Shown here one piece after another: positions 7,725 through 16,379 of a DNA stretch of 64,000 nucleotides. The translations under genes and the position numbers were made by a program. Position 1 is the first letter of the stretch. Every line of letters begins with the position of its first letter. Origin of the DNA: Pectobacterium carotovorum (GTDB lineage: Bacteria; Pseudomonadota; Gammaproteobacteria; Enterobacterales; Enterobacteriaceae). The stretch spans positions 248,001-312,000 of the forward strand of contig NZ_FQWI01000003.1 of the NCBI RefSeq assembly GCF_900129615.1, in the 5' to 3' direction. Under the pieces are notes generated by a model, which saw only the letters and a list, made by a program, of their open reading frames with translations, was not told the origin of the DNA and did no database searches.

Positions 7725-9347
7725 ATGAAAAAAAGCCTGCTAGCCTATTTTCAAGCGCTCTATTTTAAGAAAAGCTTTTTCTTATTGTCCTCCAGCCTGT
7801 TTTTTACTTTGGTTGCGCTTTTTGCGTTAGTGCTTGCAGTTTATTCGACATTTTCGCTCAGACAATTTGAAAGGGAAGTAGATGATTTTTCTGATGTTAC
7901 GGTTGAACATGCCGGGAAAATTATTCAGCAGGCGACATCCGCACTCGATATTTTAGAACAAAAGTTTCCGCCTTATTGTGATAATCCGCATCTGGATTTA
8001 TTGCGTAAAATTGCTTACGACAATGATTATATCCAGGATGTGGTCTATATCGATGGGAATCGGCCTCGCTGTTCTTCGATGCTGAGTGAAATTAATACAA
8101 TGTTTCTTCCAGCCCCCGATTTTCATTATAAAGACGTCTATGACATCTGGTATAAAATTGAAAGTCCGCTGAATAAAAATAAGCCGATGATTTATGTCGG
8201 CGCAACGCGTCATCTTGTGGTGCTAAATCCACGTTCATTTCTGGATGTTCCCTCCTATAGCTATAATATCCAATACGCATTACTGGAGAAAAATAAGCAG
8301 GATGGGCGGGTTATTCTGTCCGATTTGATGAGTGGCAATATCTATTCCCGTTTGACTGCAGGGGGAAATAATCCCGATAGATTTTATATTGACGATAAAT
8401 ATTACGTCCTGAAACCACTACCGGATAGCGATCTTGCTTTGGTGGTCAGGGCGGATAAACCTGCGAGTTTTTCATTTTACCTAACGATTTTTTTCTCTGC
8501 GTTGCCTGTTTTTATGCTGATTTCCCTGATGCTGTCAGAGATTATCTCCAGAAAATCTCTGACCATTCAAAGCCCGCGCTATGTTCTCAATCAGGCGCTG
8601 AGGCAAAAAGAGTTTGAATTACATTATCAGCCGATTATTAAATTGGATACCGCTCAGGTTGTGGGGTGTGAAGCGCTGATTCGCTGGCGTCATTCGGACG
8701 GTCACCTGATTACACCAGACTCTTTTATTCCCATGATTCGTCAGGTTGGGTTGATGAAAGCGTTAACGTTATTCATCATTAATGAAGCGCTACAAACGGC
8801 TAGCGTACTGAAGAAAAGTTACCCTGACATGTTTGTCTCTATCAATCTTGAGGCGGCCGAATTTGAGGATATGTCTGTTTTCAATTATCTCGTGGAGCAG
8901 GTTGCCGTATATGAACTGAAGGGTGCCAATGTTAATGTCGAATTAACCGAATCATCCATGATTGAACCCCAGAAAGCGGCACCGATGGTGGAGCTGTATC
9001 AACAACAAGGCATTGATGTCGCCATTGATGATTTTGGTACCGGCTATTCTGGGCTGTCGTATCTTGAACGGGTAAAAGCCAATAAGCTTAAAATCGACAA
9101 GTCCTTTGTTGGGAATATTAGTGACCATTCACCGACTGATATTGTGCTGTCTCATATTGTCAGCATGGCGCACTGCCTTAATCTGCATATCGTTGCCGAA
9201 GGGATTGAGACTCCTGCTCAGGAAGCCTATCTGAAAAGCCTTGGCGTCGCTTATGCGCAGGGTTGGCTGTATTCCAAAGCGCTAACGCAAGAAGCACTGA
9301 TTACGTTTCTGGCGGAAAAAGGTGAAACCGCGTCGGATGAGTCGTAA
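7725..9347 (+). CDS. CSS-motif EAL-domain c-di-GMP phosphodiesterase
   Basis: 540 residues. Membrane segment 1 is at about 20-40; a periplasmic CSS-motif domain follows, with its first Cys in PPYCDNPHLDL and the CSS triplet in RPRCSSML; membrane segment 2 is at about 245-265. A full EAL domain covers 285-535, with GCEALIRW for the EAL motif, VNVELTESSM, the loop-6 IDDFGTGYSGLSYL, KLKIDKSFV and AEGIET. All expected metal-binding residues appear present, so it should hydrolyse c-di-GMP to pGpG. In E. coli relatives such as PdeC, the redox state of the CSS cysteines (DsbA/DsbB) controls activity and proteolysis. It probably lowers c-di-GMP and opposes the cyclase at 13224. Confidence 0.93.
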   Translation: MKKSLLAYFQALYFKKSFFLLSSSLFFTLVALFALVLAVYSTFSLRQFEREVDDFSDVTVEHAGKIIQQATSALDILEQKFPPYCDNPHLDLLRKIAYDNDYIQDVVYIDGNRPRCSSMLSEINTMFLPAPDFHYKDVYDIWYKIESPLNKNKPMIYVGATRHLVVLNPRSFLDVPSYSYNIQYALLEKNKQDGRVILSDLMSGNIYSRLTAGGNNPDRFYIDDKYYVLKPLPDSDLALVVRADKPASFSFYLTIFFSALPVFMLISLMLSEIISRKSLTIQSPRYVLNQALRQKEFELHYQPIIKLDTAQVVGCEALIRWRHSDGHLITPDSFIPMIRQVGLMKALTLFIINEALQTASVLKKSYPDMFVSINLEAAEFEDMSVFNYLVEQVAVYELKGANVNVELTESSMIEPQKAAPMVELYQQQGIDVAIDDFGTGYSGLSYLERVKANKLKIDKSFVGNISDHSPTDIVLSHIVSMAHCLNLHIVAEGIETPAQEAYLKSLGVAYAQGWLYSKALTQEALITFLAEKGETASDES

Positions 9348-9467
9348 AGTCACGATAAACACGGCTTCACTATTAAAAATGCACATAAAAGGGTAAAATA
9401 TCGAAAATATGGTAGTTACCTAATGATATTTATTACTTTTTTATTGTGAATTTTTCAGGAGTTTATC

Positions 9468-9809
9468 ATGCAACAGTTACCTCATTGTCCAAAGTGCAGT
9501 TCTGAATATACCTGGCAAGAGGGCGAAATGCTTAACTGCCCTGAATGCGGAAATGAGTGGTCGGCGGCAGGCGATGCGCCAGCGCAGGATGACGCTTTAG
9601 TGGTGAAAGATGCCAACGGCAACCTGCTGGCGGATGGCGATACAGTAACGGTCATTAAAGACCTGAAAGTAAAAGGCAGTTCGACGCCGCTGAAAATCGG
9701 TACCCGCGTGAAGGGCATTCGTCTGGTCGAAGGCGATCACAACATTGATTGTAAAATCGACGGTTTCGGCCCGATGAAGCTGAAGTCCGAGTTTGTGAAG
9801 AAAAACTGA
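9468..9809 (+). CDS. yjdM: YjdM/PhnA-type zinc-ribbon protein
   Basis: 113 residues. The N-terminal zinc ribbon has two Cys pairs (CPKCSSEY and CPECGNEW), followed by the conserved beta domain with [25 protein letters not shown] and a closing [13 protein letters not shown]. The family was once called PhnA after the E. coli phosphonate locus, but it is not the phosphonoacetate hydrolase and its role is unsettled. CAGGAG lies about 8 bp before ATG 9468. It is a single-gene unit closed by the hairpin at 9825-9866. Confidence 0.93.
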   Translation: MQQLPHCPKCSSEYTWQEGEMLNCPECGNEWSAAGDAPAQDDALVVKDANGNLLADGDTVTVIKDLKVKGSSTPLKIGTRVKGIRLVEGDHNIDCKIDGFGPMKLKSEFVKKN

Positions 9810-9824
9810 TTCGGATGTGATAAC

Positions 9825-9866
9825 GCGCGCGCCGGTCTTCTATTTGGTTGGCGCGCTGCATTTTTT
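9825..9866 (+). terminator. Intrinsic terminator after yjdM
   Basis: The GC-rich stem gcgcgcc/ggcgcgc (9827-9833 and 9850-9856) is followed after tgca by a run of six T at 9861-9866. Confidence 0.75.
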
Positions 9867-9947
9867 CACCTCTGGCTGGTTTTTTCACATCAGACAATCC
9901 TTTACCATAGCCTGTATTGATTTCTTACCTGGCTATACGGATATCTG

Positions 9948-11018
9948 ATGCGTCATTTGGTTCGTTTTCTCCCTCTGCTCGTTTTGCTCTCGGCCTGTAG
10001 CAGTCAGCCGGCCCCTCCTCCCGCAGAAGCGCCTTCAGGTAATCCTTTTAAAGGTGGCTTCCTGCTTGAACCCGCACACAATGTTCATCCGCTAGGCGGT
10101 GATTTTGCGACTAACCCGGCTACCGCGCGGTTTGTCGATAAAATGGTGCTGGAGCACGGCTTTAACCGCCAGCAACTGCATGATGTGCTGGTTCAGGCGA
10201 AAAGTCTGGATTGGGTAATCCGTCTGATGGATAAACAAGCCCCGACATCGCGCCCGCCGTCAGGGCCGAACGGTGCCTGGAACCGCTACCGCAATCAGTT
10301 TATTACGCCAGACAACGTGCAGAACGGTGTGGCGTTCTGGAATCAATATCAGGATGCGCTACAGCGCGCCCAGAACATTTACGGCGTCCCACCTGAGATC
10401 ATCGTTGGCATTATTGGCGTGGAAACCCGCTGGGGTAGAGTGATGGGGAAAACGCGCATCATTGATGCCCTGGCAACGCTGGCGTTTGATTACCCGCGAC
10501 GTGCCGATTACTTTGCGGGCGAGCTGGAAACCTTCCTGTTGATGGCGCGTAAAGAAGGCAACGATCCGCTTAGCCTGCGCGGCTCTTACGCGGGCGCGAT
10601 GGGCTATGGGCAGTTTATGCCGTCATCCTTCAAGAACTATGCGGTGGATTTCGACGGTAACGGACATACCAACCTGTGGGATCCGGTGGATGCGATTGGC
10701 AGCGTAGCCAATTATTTCAAAGCACACGGATGGGTGAAAGGCGCACCTGTCGCGGTGCAGGCAAACGGTCAGGCTCCGCTGCTCCCGAACGGTTTTAATA
10801 CCCGCTACTCGCTCACGGAACTACAGGCTGCGGGTCTGACGCCACAGCATTCTCTGGCGGGATACAGTGAAGCCAGCCTGCTGCGGCTGGATATCGGTAC
10901 GGGGTATCAATACTGGTACGGCTTGCCGAACTTCTACACCATCACGCGCTACAACCACAGCACGCACTACGCGATGGCCGTGTGGCAACTGGGTGAGGCT
11001 GTAGGCCGCGCGCGCTAA
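9948..11018 (+). CDS. mltB: Membrane-bound lytic murein transglycosylase B
   Basis: 356 residues against 361 in E. coli. A lipoprotein signal ends at LLSAC (Cys17). The catalytic domain shows GVPPEIIVGIIGVETRWGRVMGKTRI with the catalytic Glu, SLRGSYAGAMGYGQFMPSS and DFDGNGHTNLWDPVDAIGSVANYF. It cleaves the MurNAc-GlcNAc bond of peptidoglycan with formation of 1,6-anhydro ends and is anchored to the outer membrane. No close operon partner is visible. The 3' side carries dispersed mosaic repeat copy A about 95 bp after the stop, in the same orientation as the gene. Confidence 0.96.
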   Translation: MRHLVRFLPLLVLLSACSSQPAPPPAEAPSGNPFKGGFLLEPAHNVHPLGGDFATNPATARFVDKMVLEHGFNRQQLHDVLVQAKSLDWVIRLMDKQAPTSRPPSGPNGAWNRYRNQFITPDNVQNGVAFWNQYQDALQRAQNIYGVPPEIIVGIIGVETRWGRVMGKTRIIDALATLAFDYPRRADYFAGELETFLLMARKEGNDPLSLRGSYAGAMGYGQFMPSSFKNYAVDFDGNGHTNLWDPVDAIGSVANYFKAHGWVKGAPVAVQANGQAPLLPNGFNTRYSLTELQAAGLTPQHSLAGYSEASLLRLDIGTGYQYWYGLPNFYTITRYNHSTHYAMAVWQLGEAVGRAR

Positions 11019-11114
11019 GATATTTGCGGGTACTGTTTATGCTGTATCCGTCTTCTCTTTCGCAAGGGAAGCTCCTTATACACAATGTAAGGATGTCATC
11101 GGGTCTGGCCGTTA

Positions 11115-11364
11115 TCTGGCGTAAAAAATTATGCAGCGGTGGGCGTGACCGCCGAGTGAGCGGCATGGATGCCGCGAAAGCCAGTGCCGCGTCGGGAACG
11201 CGTCACTGGTGGCTCGATTAGCGGTCATGAACACCGATGGCATCGCGTAGCGACATAATTTAGCCAAAAGCCGGGGTTCATAGGGGGCTGGTGTTTGAGC
11301 CCCCTATGTCGGGCGCGTGCGACGAAGTAGCATGAGAATAACGGTATTGTTGCGCACGAAACGG
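11115..11364 (+). repeat. Dispersed structured repeat, copy A (short form)
   Basis: About 250 bp that align along their length with the reverse complement of 28170-28493. Shared blocks include aaattatgcagcggtgggc, gagtgagcggcatgga, acgcgtcact, tcatgaacaccgatggca and the closing cgcacgaaacgg. Stems visible here are an outer pair aaattatg/cataattt, the long-range pair tgaccgc/gcggtca, gcggcat/atgccgc, and catagggggct/agccccctatg. Several of these stems differ in sequence but remain paired in copy B. It sits 3' of mltB in sense orientation. No coding frame is credible across it. Confidence 0.8.
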
Positions 11365-11529
11365 TCTCTGGACCTGCATAAAGATGTGACCCAGAGAATC
11401 CTAATCCTCCCTTTGCCTCCAATTTTCCCTTAATCACCCTCAATACAATCCGCATAGACACCAGCAGTTACCTTATTGGACTATTCCTGCATAGGGTTCT
11501 TCCTATGGTGCAGCAAACCGAGGCGATGA

Positions 11530-12255
11530 ATGACAACGATGATGGTGGTGTTCCTGCTGGCTGGCGTGGTGAAAGGCGTGATTGGCCTGGGATTACCGAC
11601 GATCGCGATGGGATTGTTAACGCTGGCGATGCCCGCAGCCAGCGCGGCCGGGCTCCTGCTTGTTCCGTCGCTAGTGACGAACATCTGGCAGCTCGCCTGC
11701 GGCCCCGCTTTTCTCAGCCTGATTAAACGGTTTTGGACGCTGTTTGCCGGGATCACTATTGGGACGTTCTGGAATGGTTTGCCAGCGCTCACCTCGTCAT
11801 CGTCATGGACGAGCGCGGCACTTGGTGGCATTTTGGTGGTTTACGGCCTGTGGGGAATCATGGCGACGACGTTGCCGCAGCCGGGCCGTCATGAAATCTG
11901 GCTGTCGCCGCTGGTGGGTTACATCACCGGAGCTATCACGGCGGCAACGGGCGTCTTCGTGATTCCCGCAGTGCCTTACCTGCAATGCCTGCGGCTCAAT
12001 AAAAACGATCTGGTGCAGGCGCTGGGGCTGGCGTTTACCGTTTCTACGTTGGGGTTGGCGCTACAGCTGATGCAGGGGATTGGACTACAGGGCATCGATC
12101 TCTGGCAGTCGATGCTGGCGCTGATTCCCGCGCTGCTGGGTATGATGATGGGGCAACGCCTGCGTCACGCGATTAGCGAACCGGTTTTCCGGCGCTGCTT
12201 CTTCATCGGGCTGGTGGCGCTGGGCGGATACATGGCTGCACGCGGGCTGCTTTAA
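11530..12255 (+). CDS. TauE/SafE-family membrane exporter
   Basis: 241 residues and very hydrophobic, with about seven to eight predicted membrane segments. Family features are VVKGVIGLGLPTIAMGLL near the N-terminus and the internal repeat GYITGAITAATGVFVIP after the middle loop. Members export sulfite, sulfoacetate or related organic anions. The actual substrate is not evident. The start is the first ATG of MTTMM; no strong ribosome-binding site is seen. It converges with a LysR gene and overlaps its end by 4 bp. LysR regulators commonly control neighbouring TauE genes, but these two are convergent, so regulation here is uncertain. Confidence 0.88.
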   Translation: MTTMMVVFLLAGVVKGVIGLGLPTIAMGLLTLAMPAASAAGLLLVPSLVTNIWQLACGPAFLSLIKRFWTLFAGITIGTFWNGLPALTSSSSWTSAALGGILVVYGLWGIMATTLPQPGRHEIWLSPLVGYITGAITAATGVFVIPAVPYLQCLRLNKNDLVQALGLAFTVSTLGLALQLMQGIGLQGIDLWQSMLALIPALLGMMMGQRLRHAISEPVFRRCFFIGLVALGGYMAARGLL

Positions 12256-13145
12256 GCCGCATTCTCTTCTGTAATAAAAGCCACGAAATCCTGAACATAG
12301 CCGGGCAGTGCGGAAAACTGGCGGGCGCAGACCACCAGATTACGCGTCGCCCAGTCGTCTGACAGCGGGATCGTGCGAATCGCCAGCCGTTCCATCATGC
12401 GCTGTGCGGCATGTCGCGGAAGAATGCCAATGCCGATACCGCTGTGAATCACCTGCGTGACGGCATCGAAGCTGGCAAGACGCACGCGGTAATTCAGGCG
12501 TTTTCCCAGCCTTTTGGCGTGCTCGTCGATGTGTTCCTGCAAGGCCGCGCCTTCGCTAAGCCCGATAAATTCGGCGTCGGCAATGGCGGAAAAGGTGAGC
12601 TGCTGTGCATCAGACCACATGCTGTCACGGGGAACCACAACGACCAGCTCGTCCTGACGGAACGGACGCGTTTCCAGTCCGTCGAGCGGCACGGAATCGG
12701 CGACAATACCAATATCGGCGGTTTGATTACGGATAGCGCTGACGATATCACGGCTGAGTTTTTCATTCACCGCGACGGATATCTGCGGGAAAATCACTAG
12801 ATAGCGACCCAGCAGGGCAGGCAAATATTCATTCAGCGCCGCCGAGTTGCACAGCAGCGGAATATGGCCGCGCAGCCCTTTGCTGTACTGGTGTAATTCG
12901 CTGCGCATATGTTCGACCTGACGCAGGATAATGTGGGCATGGTGCGCCAGCGAAAAGCCCGCGTCGGTGAGCGAGACACCTGCCTTTGAGCGCAGCAGCA
13001 GTGGTACGCCAAGTTCATCTTCCATTCCCCGGATTCGTTCGCTGGCAGCCTGCACGGTCAGGCTGGACGCCGCTGCGCCACCGGTAATGCTGCCTGCTTT
13101 CTGAATATTGAGAAACAGCCGGAGATCGGTTAAATCGAATCGCAT
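12252..13145 (-). CDS. LysR-family transcriptional regulator
   Basis: 297 residues. The N-terminal winged helix-turn-helix covers about residues 1-60, with LTDLRLFLNIQKAGSITGGAAASSLTVQAASERIRGMEDELGVPLLLR. The C-terminal periplasmic-binding-like effector domain includes ADIGIVADSV, VVVVPRDS and GIGIGILPRHAA. The ligand is unknown. It is convergent with the TauE-family exporter gene (4-bp overlap). About 80 bp separate its start from the sia cassette's last gene on the same strand, so it may be transcribed separately. Confidence 0.93.
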   Translation of the reverse strand: MRFDLTDLRLFLNIQKAGSITGGAAASSLTVQAASERIRGMEDELGVPLLLRSKAGVSLTDAGFSLAHHAHIILRQVEHMRSELHQYSKGLRGHIPLLCNSAALNEYLPALLGRYLVIFPQISVAVNEKLSRDIVSAIRNQTADIGIVADSVPLDGLETRPFRQDELVVVVPRDSMWSDAQQLTFSAIADAEFIGLSEGAALQEHIDEHAKRLGKRLNYRVRLASFDAVTQVIHSGIGIGILPRHAAQRMMERLAIRTIPLSDDWATRNLVVCARQFSALPGYVQDFVAFITEENAA

Positions 13146-13223
13146 AGGGGATCTGTCTCGGAGGAGCTGATACCCACTATTATGGTTGTGAGTCTGGGCG
13201 ACGGCAATCGCCCGGCCTGAGAC

Positions 13224-13931
13224 TTACTGAAATTCCACTCGATTTCTGCCTTTTTCCTTTGCCTGATAGAGCGCGGCATCCGCGGCACCGTAGAGCGCAT
13301 CAAAGCGGGTTTTCTGCGGTGCCCAACTGACGCCGAAGCTGGCGGTGACGCGCTGTTGTGGCAACACGCTGAGCGGCATTCTGTTGAGATCCTGATGAAG
13401 ACGGCTGGCGAGCGAGACGGCCTGCATGAGCGTATGCCCTTCCAGCAGGATGGTGAACTCTTCACCGCCGACGCGGCCAATGCTGCTCGTGGTATTCAGA
13501 ATCTGTTGCACGCGTGAAACCAGATCGCAGATCACGGCATCGCCGGTAGGGTGACCATAGGTATCATTCACCTGCTTGAAATGATCGATATCCAGCACGA
13601 TGAGCGCGGCCTGATTACGCTCCAGCGCGTGGTTAATGTGTTCAATAATCGCGCCACGGTTATACACGCTGGTTAACGGATCGTGGCTGGCTTTGTACTC
13701 CAGCTCGACTGCCAACTGATTGAGCTGTGCGTTCAGACGGTTCAGCTCTTTCTCCGCCCGGTCGCTGCGTGAAATCAGACGGTGCGACTCGCGTACCAGC
13801 CGCTGATAGTGGTCGGTTAACGCCAGCAGCGTGTCGCGATAGACTTCGGCTGGCCTTTCCTGCTGGTTAGCGATGTTGCGCGCGGCGAGCAGAATGTCGT
13901 ATTCCGGTGTAAACAATTCAATTGTGCTCAT
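13224..13931 (-). CDS. siaD: SiaD-like GGDEF diguanylate cyclase
   Basis: About 235 residues. An N-terminal helical/coiled-coil segment (to about residue 80, ending KELNRLNAQLNQLAVELE) leads into a GGDEF domain with DPLTSVYNRGAI, LIVLDIDHFKQVNDTYGH and the active-site motif RVGGEEF. It should make c-di-GMP from GTP. No RxxD inhibitory site appears at the usual place just before GGEEF. I chose ATG 13931 over the upstream GTG 13940. Its start overlaps the end of siaC, so the genes are probably translationally coupled. In the Pseudomonas Sia system SiaD is switched on by dephosphorylated SiaC binding to the coiled coil, which matches this layout. Confidence 0.88.
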   Translation of the reverse strand: MSTIELFTPEYDILLAARNIANQQERPAEVYRDTLLALTDHYQRLVRESHRLISRSDRAEKELNRLNAQLNQLAVELEYKASHDPLTSVYNRGAIIEHINHALERNQAALIVLDIDHFKQVNDTYGHPTGDAVICDLVSRVQQILNTTSSIGRVGGEEFTILLEGHTLMQAVSLASRLHQDLNRMPLSVLPQQRVTASFGVSWAPQKTRFDALYGAADAALYQAKEKGRNRVEFQ

Positions 13932-14370
13932 GATTATCACTCAAAATTGTGCTGTGAAAGGTCAGGGCAGGGAAATCGATGTGAAGCTCTTCACCAAATT
14001 CTTCCGCAATGTCGTCGTCTTTGTCGTAATACCAATACAGTGCAATCGAGAGCGTCTGTTCAGCCGCCTGATTAAGCAGGTTGAATAAACTGAACAGCAT
14101 CTTGGTGCTGGAACTGTTGAAATAAATCAGGGAGACGTGAATGTCGATGCTCGGCAGCGCTTCATCCGGCGGCATCGTTTCCGCGTAGGTTGTTAACGCG
14201 TGCAGATACGCCTGAATCTCGGTGAGCAGCGGGCGATAAAACGCCGCGGCATTCTCAGGGTAAGATTCGCCGGAAAGATAAAGACGGTGTGTGTCAAAGT
14301 GAAAATCAACCGTCGGGGTACAGGATGTCCCCGAAATATGGAGGTTGCTTAGGGTTGTTATATTTTTCAT
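13918..14370 (-). CDS. siaC: SiaC-like switch protein (DUF1987 family)
   Basis: 150 residues. The core holds the pattern SIDIHVSLIYFNSSSTKMLF, in which the NSSSTK stretch (about residues 85-90) matches the phosphorylation-site region of SiaC. A conserved beta strand with LSIALYWYYDKDDDIAEEFGEEL follows. In Pseudomonas aeruginosa SiaC is phosphorylated on a Thr by the SiaB kinase and dephosphorylated by SiaA, and the unphosphorylated form activates the SiaD cyclase. It follows siaB with one base between stop and start and overlaps siaD by 14 bp. Confidence 0.87.
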   Translation of the reverse strand: MKNITTLSNLHISGTSCTPTVDFHFDTHRLYLSGESYPENAAAFYRPLLTEIQAYLHALTTYAETMPPDEALPSIDIHVSLIYFNSSSTKMLFSLFNLLNQAAEQTLSIALYWYYDKDDDIAEEFGEELHIDFPALTFHSTILSDNHEHN

Positions 14371-14371
14371 G

Positions 14372-14926
14372 TTAAATGATTGCCTTCAGATAAAACGTAG
14401 ATAGCCCCGTTGATGCATCGGCCCGAAACGTAAACTGGAGTGGCTCACTGGCATCACGCGCGACGGTCAATAACCCCATATCCGCGCCTTTGCTTGATGA
14501 CGGGGTTTCATCACGCAGAGAGACTTTGTAGGCGAGTCGGATTTCATCAAGCGTCATACCGCGCAGTGGCTCAAGACGCCCTCGCAACGTCTCGACATCG
14601 TCGGGGTGTATCGGATTGGCACACAACAGGAAGTATTTCCCATTTTCGTAACCCAAACACACGGAGCCATGGCGGACTTCGACGGGCTGATCGAGTGCGG
14701 TTAACGGGGCTGCGGAATAGCGAGTAATGTTCTGCACCATTTCGACGAACGTAGAGAACAGTCGGCGGCGAATGCCAGCAGGAAGCTGCTTTTTCTCCAG
14801 CTGTAGCCGCATAGTTTCGGCCAGTGAACTGATGATGTTTTGTGAAAAATAGCCCACGTAATACAGCGTGATGTCATGCTGATGTGAGGGTAAAAAAAAC
14901 TCGGTGTATTTGATGTTTGGCATCAT
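14372..14926 (-). CDS. siaB: SiaB-like anti-sigma/protein kinase family protein
   Basis: About 184 residues. The N-box-like stretch FVEMVQNITRYSA, with Glu and Asn placed as in GHKL ATPases, and the later GADMGLLTVARDAS, resembling a degenerate G-box, indicate a SiaB-type kinase. In P. aeruginosa SiaB phosphorylates SiaC. The frame opens at a TTG (14947) that overlaps siaA, but the ATG at 14926, preceded by CAGGCAG, is the better start; this leaves 13 bp to the siaA stop. It is the second gene of the four-gene cassette. Confidence 0.83.
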   Translation of the reverse strand: MMPNIKYTEFFLPSHQHDITLYYVGYFSQNIISSLAETMRLQLEKKQLPAGIRRRLFSTFVEMVQNITRYSAAPLTALDQPVEVRHGSVCLGYENGKYFLLCANPIHPDDVETLRGRLEPLRGMTLDEIRLAYKVSLRDETPSSSKGADMGLLTVARDASEPLQFTFRADASTGLSTFYLKAII

Positions 14927-14939
14927 TCTGTCTGCCTGA

Positions 14940-16184
14940 TTAAACAAAAGTCGAACAATGTCGGAAGCCCCAAAATGTTAAATCGTCTCGCCGGGTCTGA
15001 TCGCCCTGGTAGATCTTGTGTGCCGACAGGAGCTGGTTAGCCAGTTCGCGCATCGGCTGGTGTTGATGGTGCTGGAGGTACTCCTGTAGGCGACGTTTAC
15101 CAAACATAATCCGGCGTTCCCCGCCGATTTGATCCGTCAAGCCATCCGTGGTGGTGAAAAACATATCGTTGTCATGAAGCGGCAATTCATAGCTCGACCA
15201 CTGATAGTCATAAGGCGTTTCGGTGTAGCCGACTCCCATACGATCGCACTGGAGTGGCGTCAGCTGTCCGGTCTGGCGTTGCAGCATGAAGGCGGGCATG
15301 CGCGCACCGGAAAACGTCAGCGTGTTTCGCGTCATATCGCAGAACACCAGCATCGCGTCACAGCCGTCGTTAGAGGTGGAAAGCTGACGCGCTTCGTCAC
15401 GCTGCCCCAGCGTATCTTTGATGTGACGGTTGATTGCCTGTAATAACTGGGCTGGCAGCATCGGGCCGTGCTGTGTCAGCGCCTGTTCCAGCGCGGAAGA
15501 GAAAATCAGCGTCATAAATGCGCCGGGTACGCCGTGCCCGGTACAGTCCGCGACAGCGGCAAGCCAGCCGTTCTGATAGGTTTTAAAGGCATAACAGTCG
15601 CCGCCGACACAGTCTCGCGGTTCCCAGGCTAAACACCAGTCGGCCAGCGTGCGGGACATCGCCTGTGTTGACGTCGTCAGCATCGCCGTCTGAATCACGC
15701 TGGCATATTCGATGCTTTGCATAATTTGCTGATGCTGGCGCAGGTGCATATCGGAGACGGCCTTGATCAGATCGATGCCGAGTCCGATACCGATATAACG
15801 CCCGTTCTCGGTGATCATAAAGCCGTCCGTCAGCGATTTATCACCGGTAATCACCGTTTGATCGGCAACGTCGTTCAACGACGCCAGCGCATCGACAATC
15901 AGCGGGTTTTTATCCATAAACGCGATGCAGCTCTTTTTGTCGTACAGTTCGCGATAAAAAGGCCGGGACATTTGCGAGAGAAAAATATGGCGGTTGATGA
16001 GGCCGAAAGGGCGTCCATCCTCAACGACAGGCAGGCTGACCCACTCTTTATTCTTACTGAACAGCTGCAATACGGTGGCATTGTCGGTGTCAGGAGAAAC
16101 GTCCGGCAGATGAATGCAAAGATCTCGCGCCACCGGTGTACCCCGGAGGAGTGGTCGGGCGCAAGGAACGGGCATGGCGGTCAT
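14940..16184 (-). CDS. siaA: SiaA-like SpoIIE-type phosphatase with CBS-like N-terminus
   Basis: 414 residues. The C-terminal 240 residues are a PP2C/SpoIIE phosphatase: WEPRDCVGGDCYAF, VADCTGHGVPGAFMTLIFS, DAMLVFCDM, and TTDGLTDQIGG with the metal-binding Asp residues. The N-terminal 160 residues lack membrane segments and look like a CBS pair or related sensor (SLPVVEDGRPFGLINRH, DGFMITENGRYIGIG). This differs from the membrane-anchored Pseudomonas SiaA, whose sensor domain is extracytoplasmic. It probably dephosphorylates SiaC and so raises c-di-GMP synthesis by SiaD. It is the first gene of the cassette. Confidence 0.87.
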   Translation of the reverse strand: MTAMPVPCARPLLRGTPVARDLCIHLPDVSPDTDNATVLQLFSKNKEWVSLPVVEDGRPFGLINRHIFLSQMSRPFYRELYDKKSCIAFMDKNPLIVDALASLNDVADQTVITGDKSLTDGFMITENGRYIGIGLGIDLIKAVSDMHLRQHQQIMQSIEYASVIQTAMLTTSTQAMSRTLADWCLAWEPRDCVGGDCYAFKTYQNGWLAAVADCTGHGVPGAFMTLIFSSALEQALTQHGPMLPAQLLQAINRHIKDTLGQRDEARQLSTSNDGCDAMLVFCDMTRNTLTFSGARMPAFMLQRQTGQLTPLQCDRMGVGYTETPYDYQWSSYELPLHDNDMFFTTTDGLTDQIGGERRIMFGKRRLQEYLQHHQHQPMRELANQLLSAHKIYQGDQTRRDDLTFWGFRHCSTFV

Positions 16185-16250
16185 GGTTAATCTTTGGGCG
16201 TATTTATCTTTAAGTCAAAATACCTGCCCTTGATGACCAAATGATGACAG

Positions 16251-16373
16251 CCCCCGTCATACTTCAAGCCGCAGATGCGTTGGCTTCCCTTACTCACCCC
16301 AGTCACTTACCGGTGTAAGCTCCTGGGGATTCGCGCGGTTGCCGCCTTCCTGCAACTCGAATTATTTAGGGGG
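16251..16373. repeat. Dispersed enterobacterial repeat, long copy (MITE-like)
   Basis: Ends are cgtcatacttcaag and aactcgaattatttaggg, the same ends found at 55743-55803 and, reversed, at 46932-46992. The middle is about 60 bp longer than in the other copies. It lies between siaA and the lipoprotein hydrolase gene. Confidence 0.75.
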
Positions 16374-16379
16374 CTCGTG

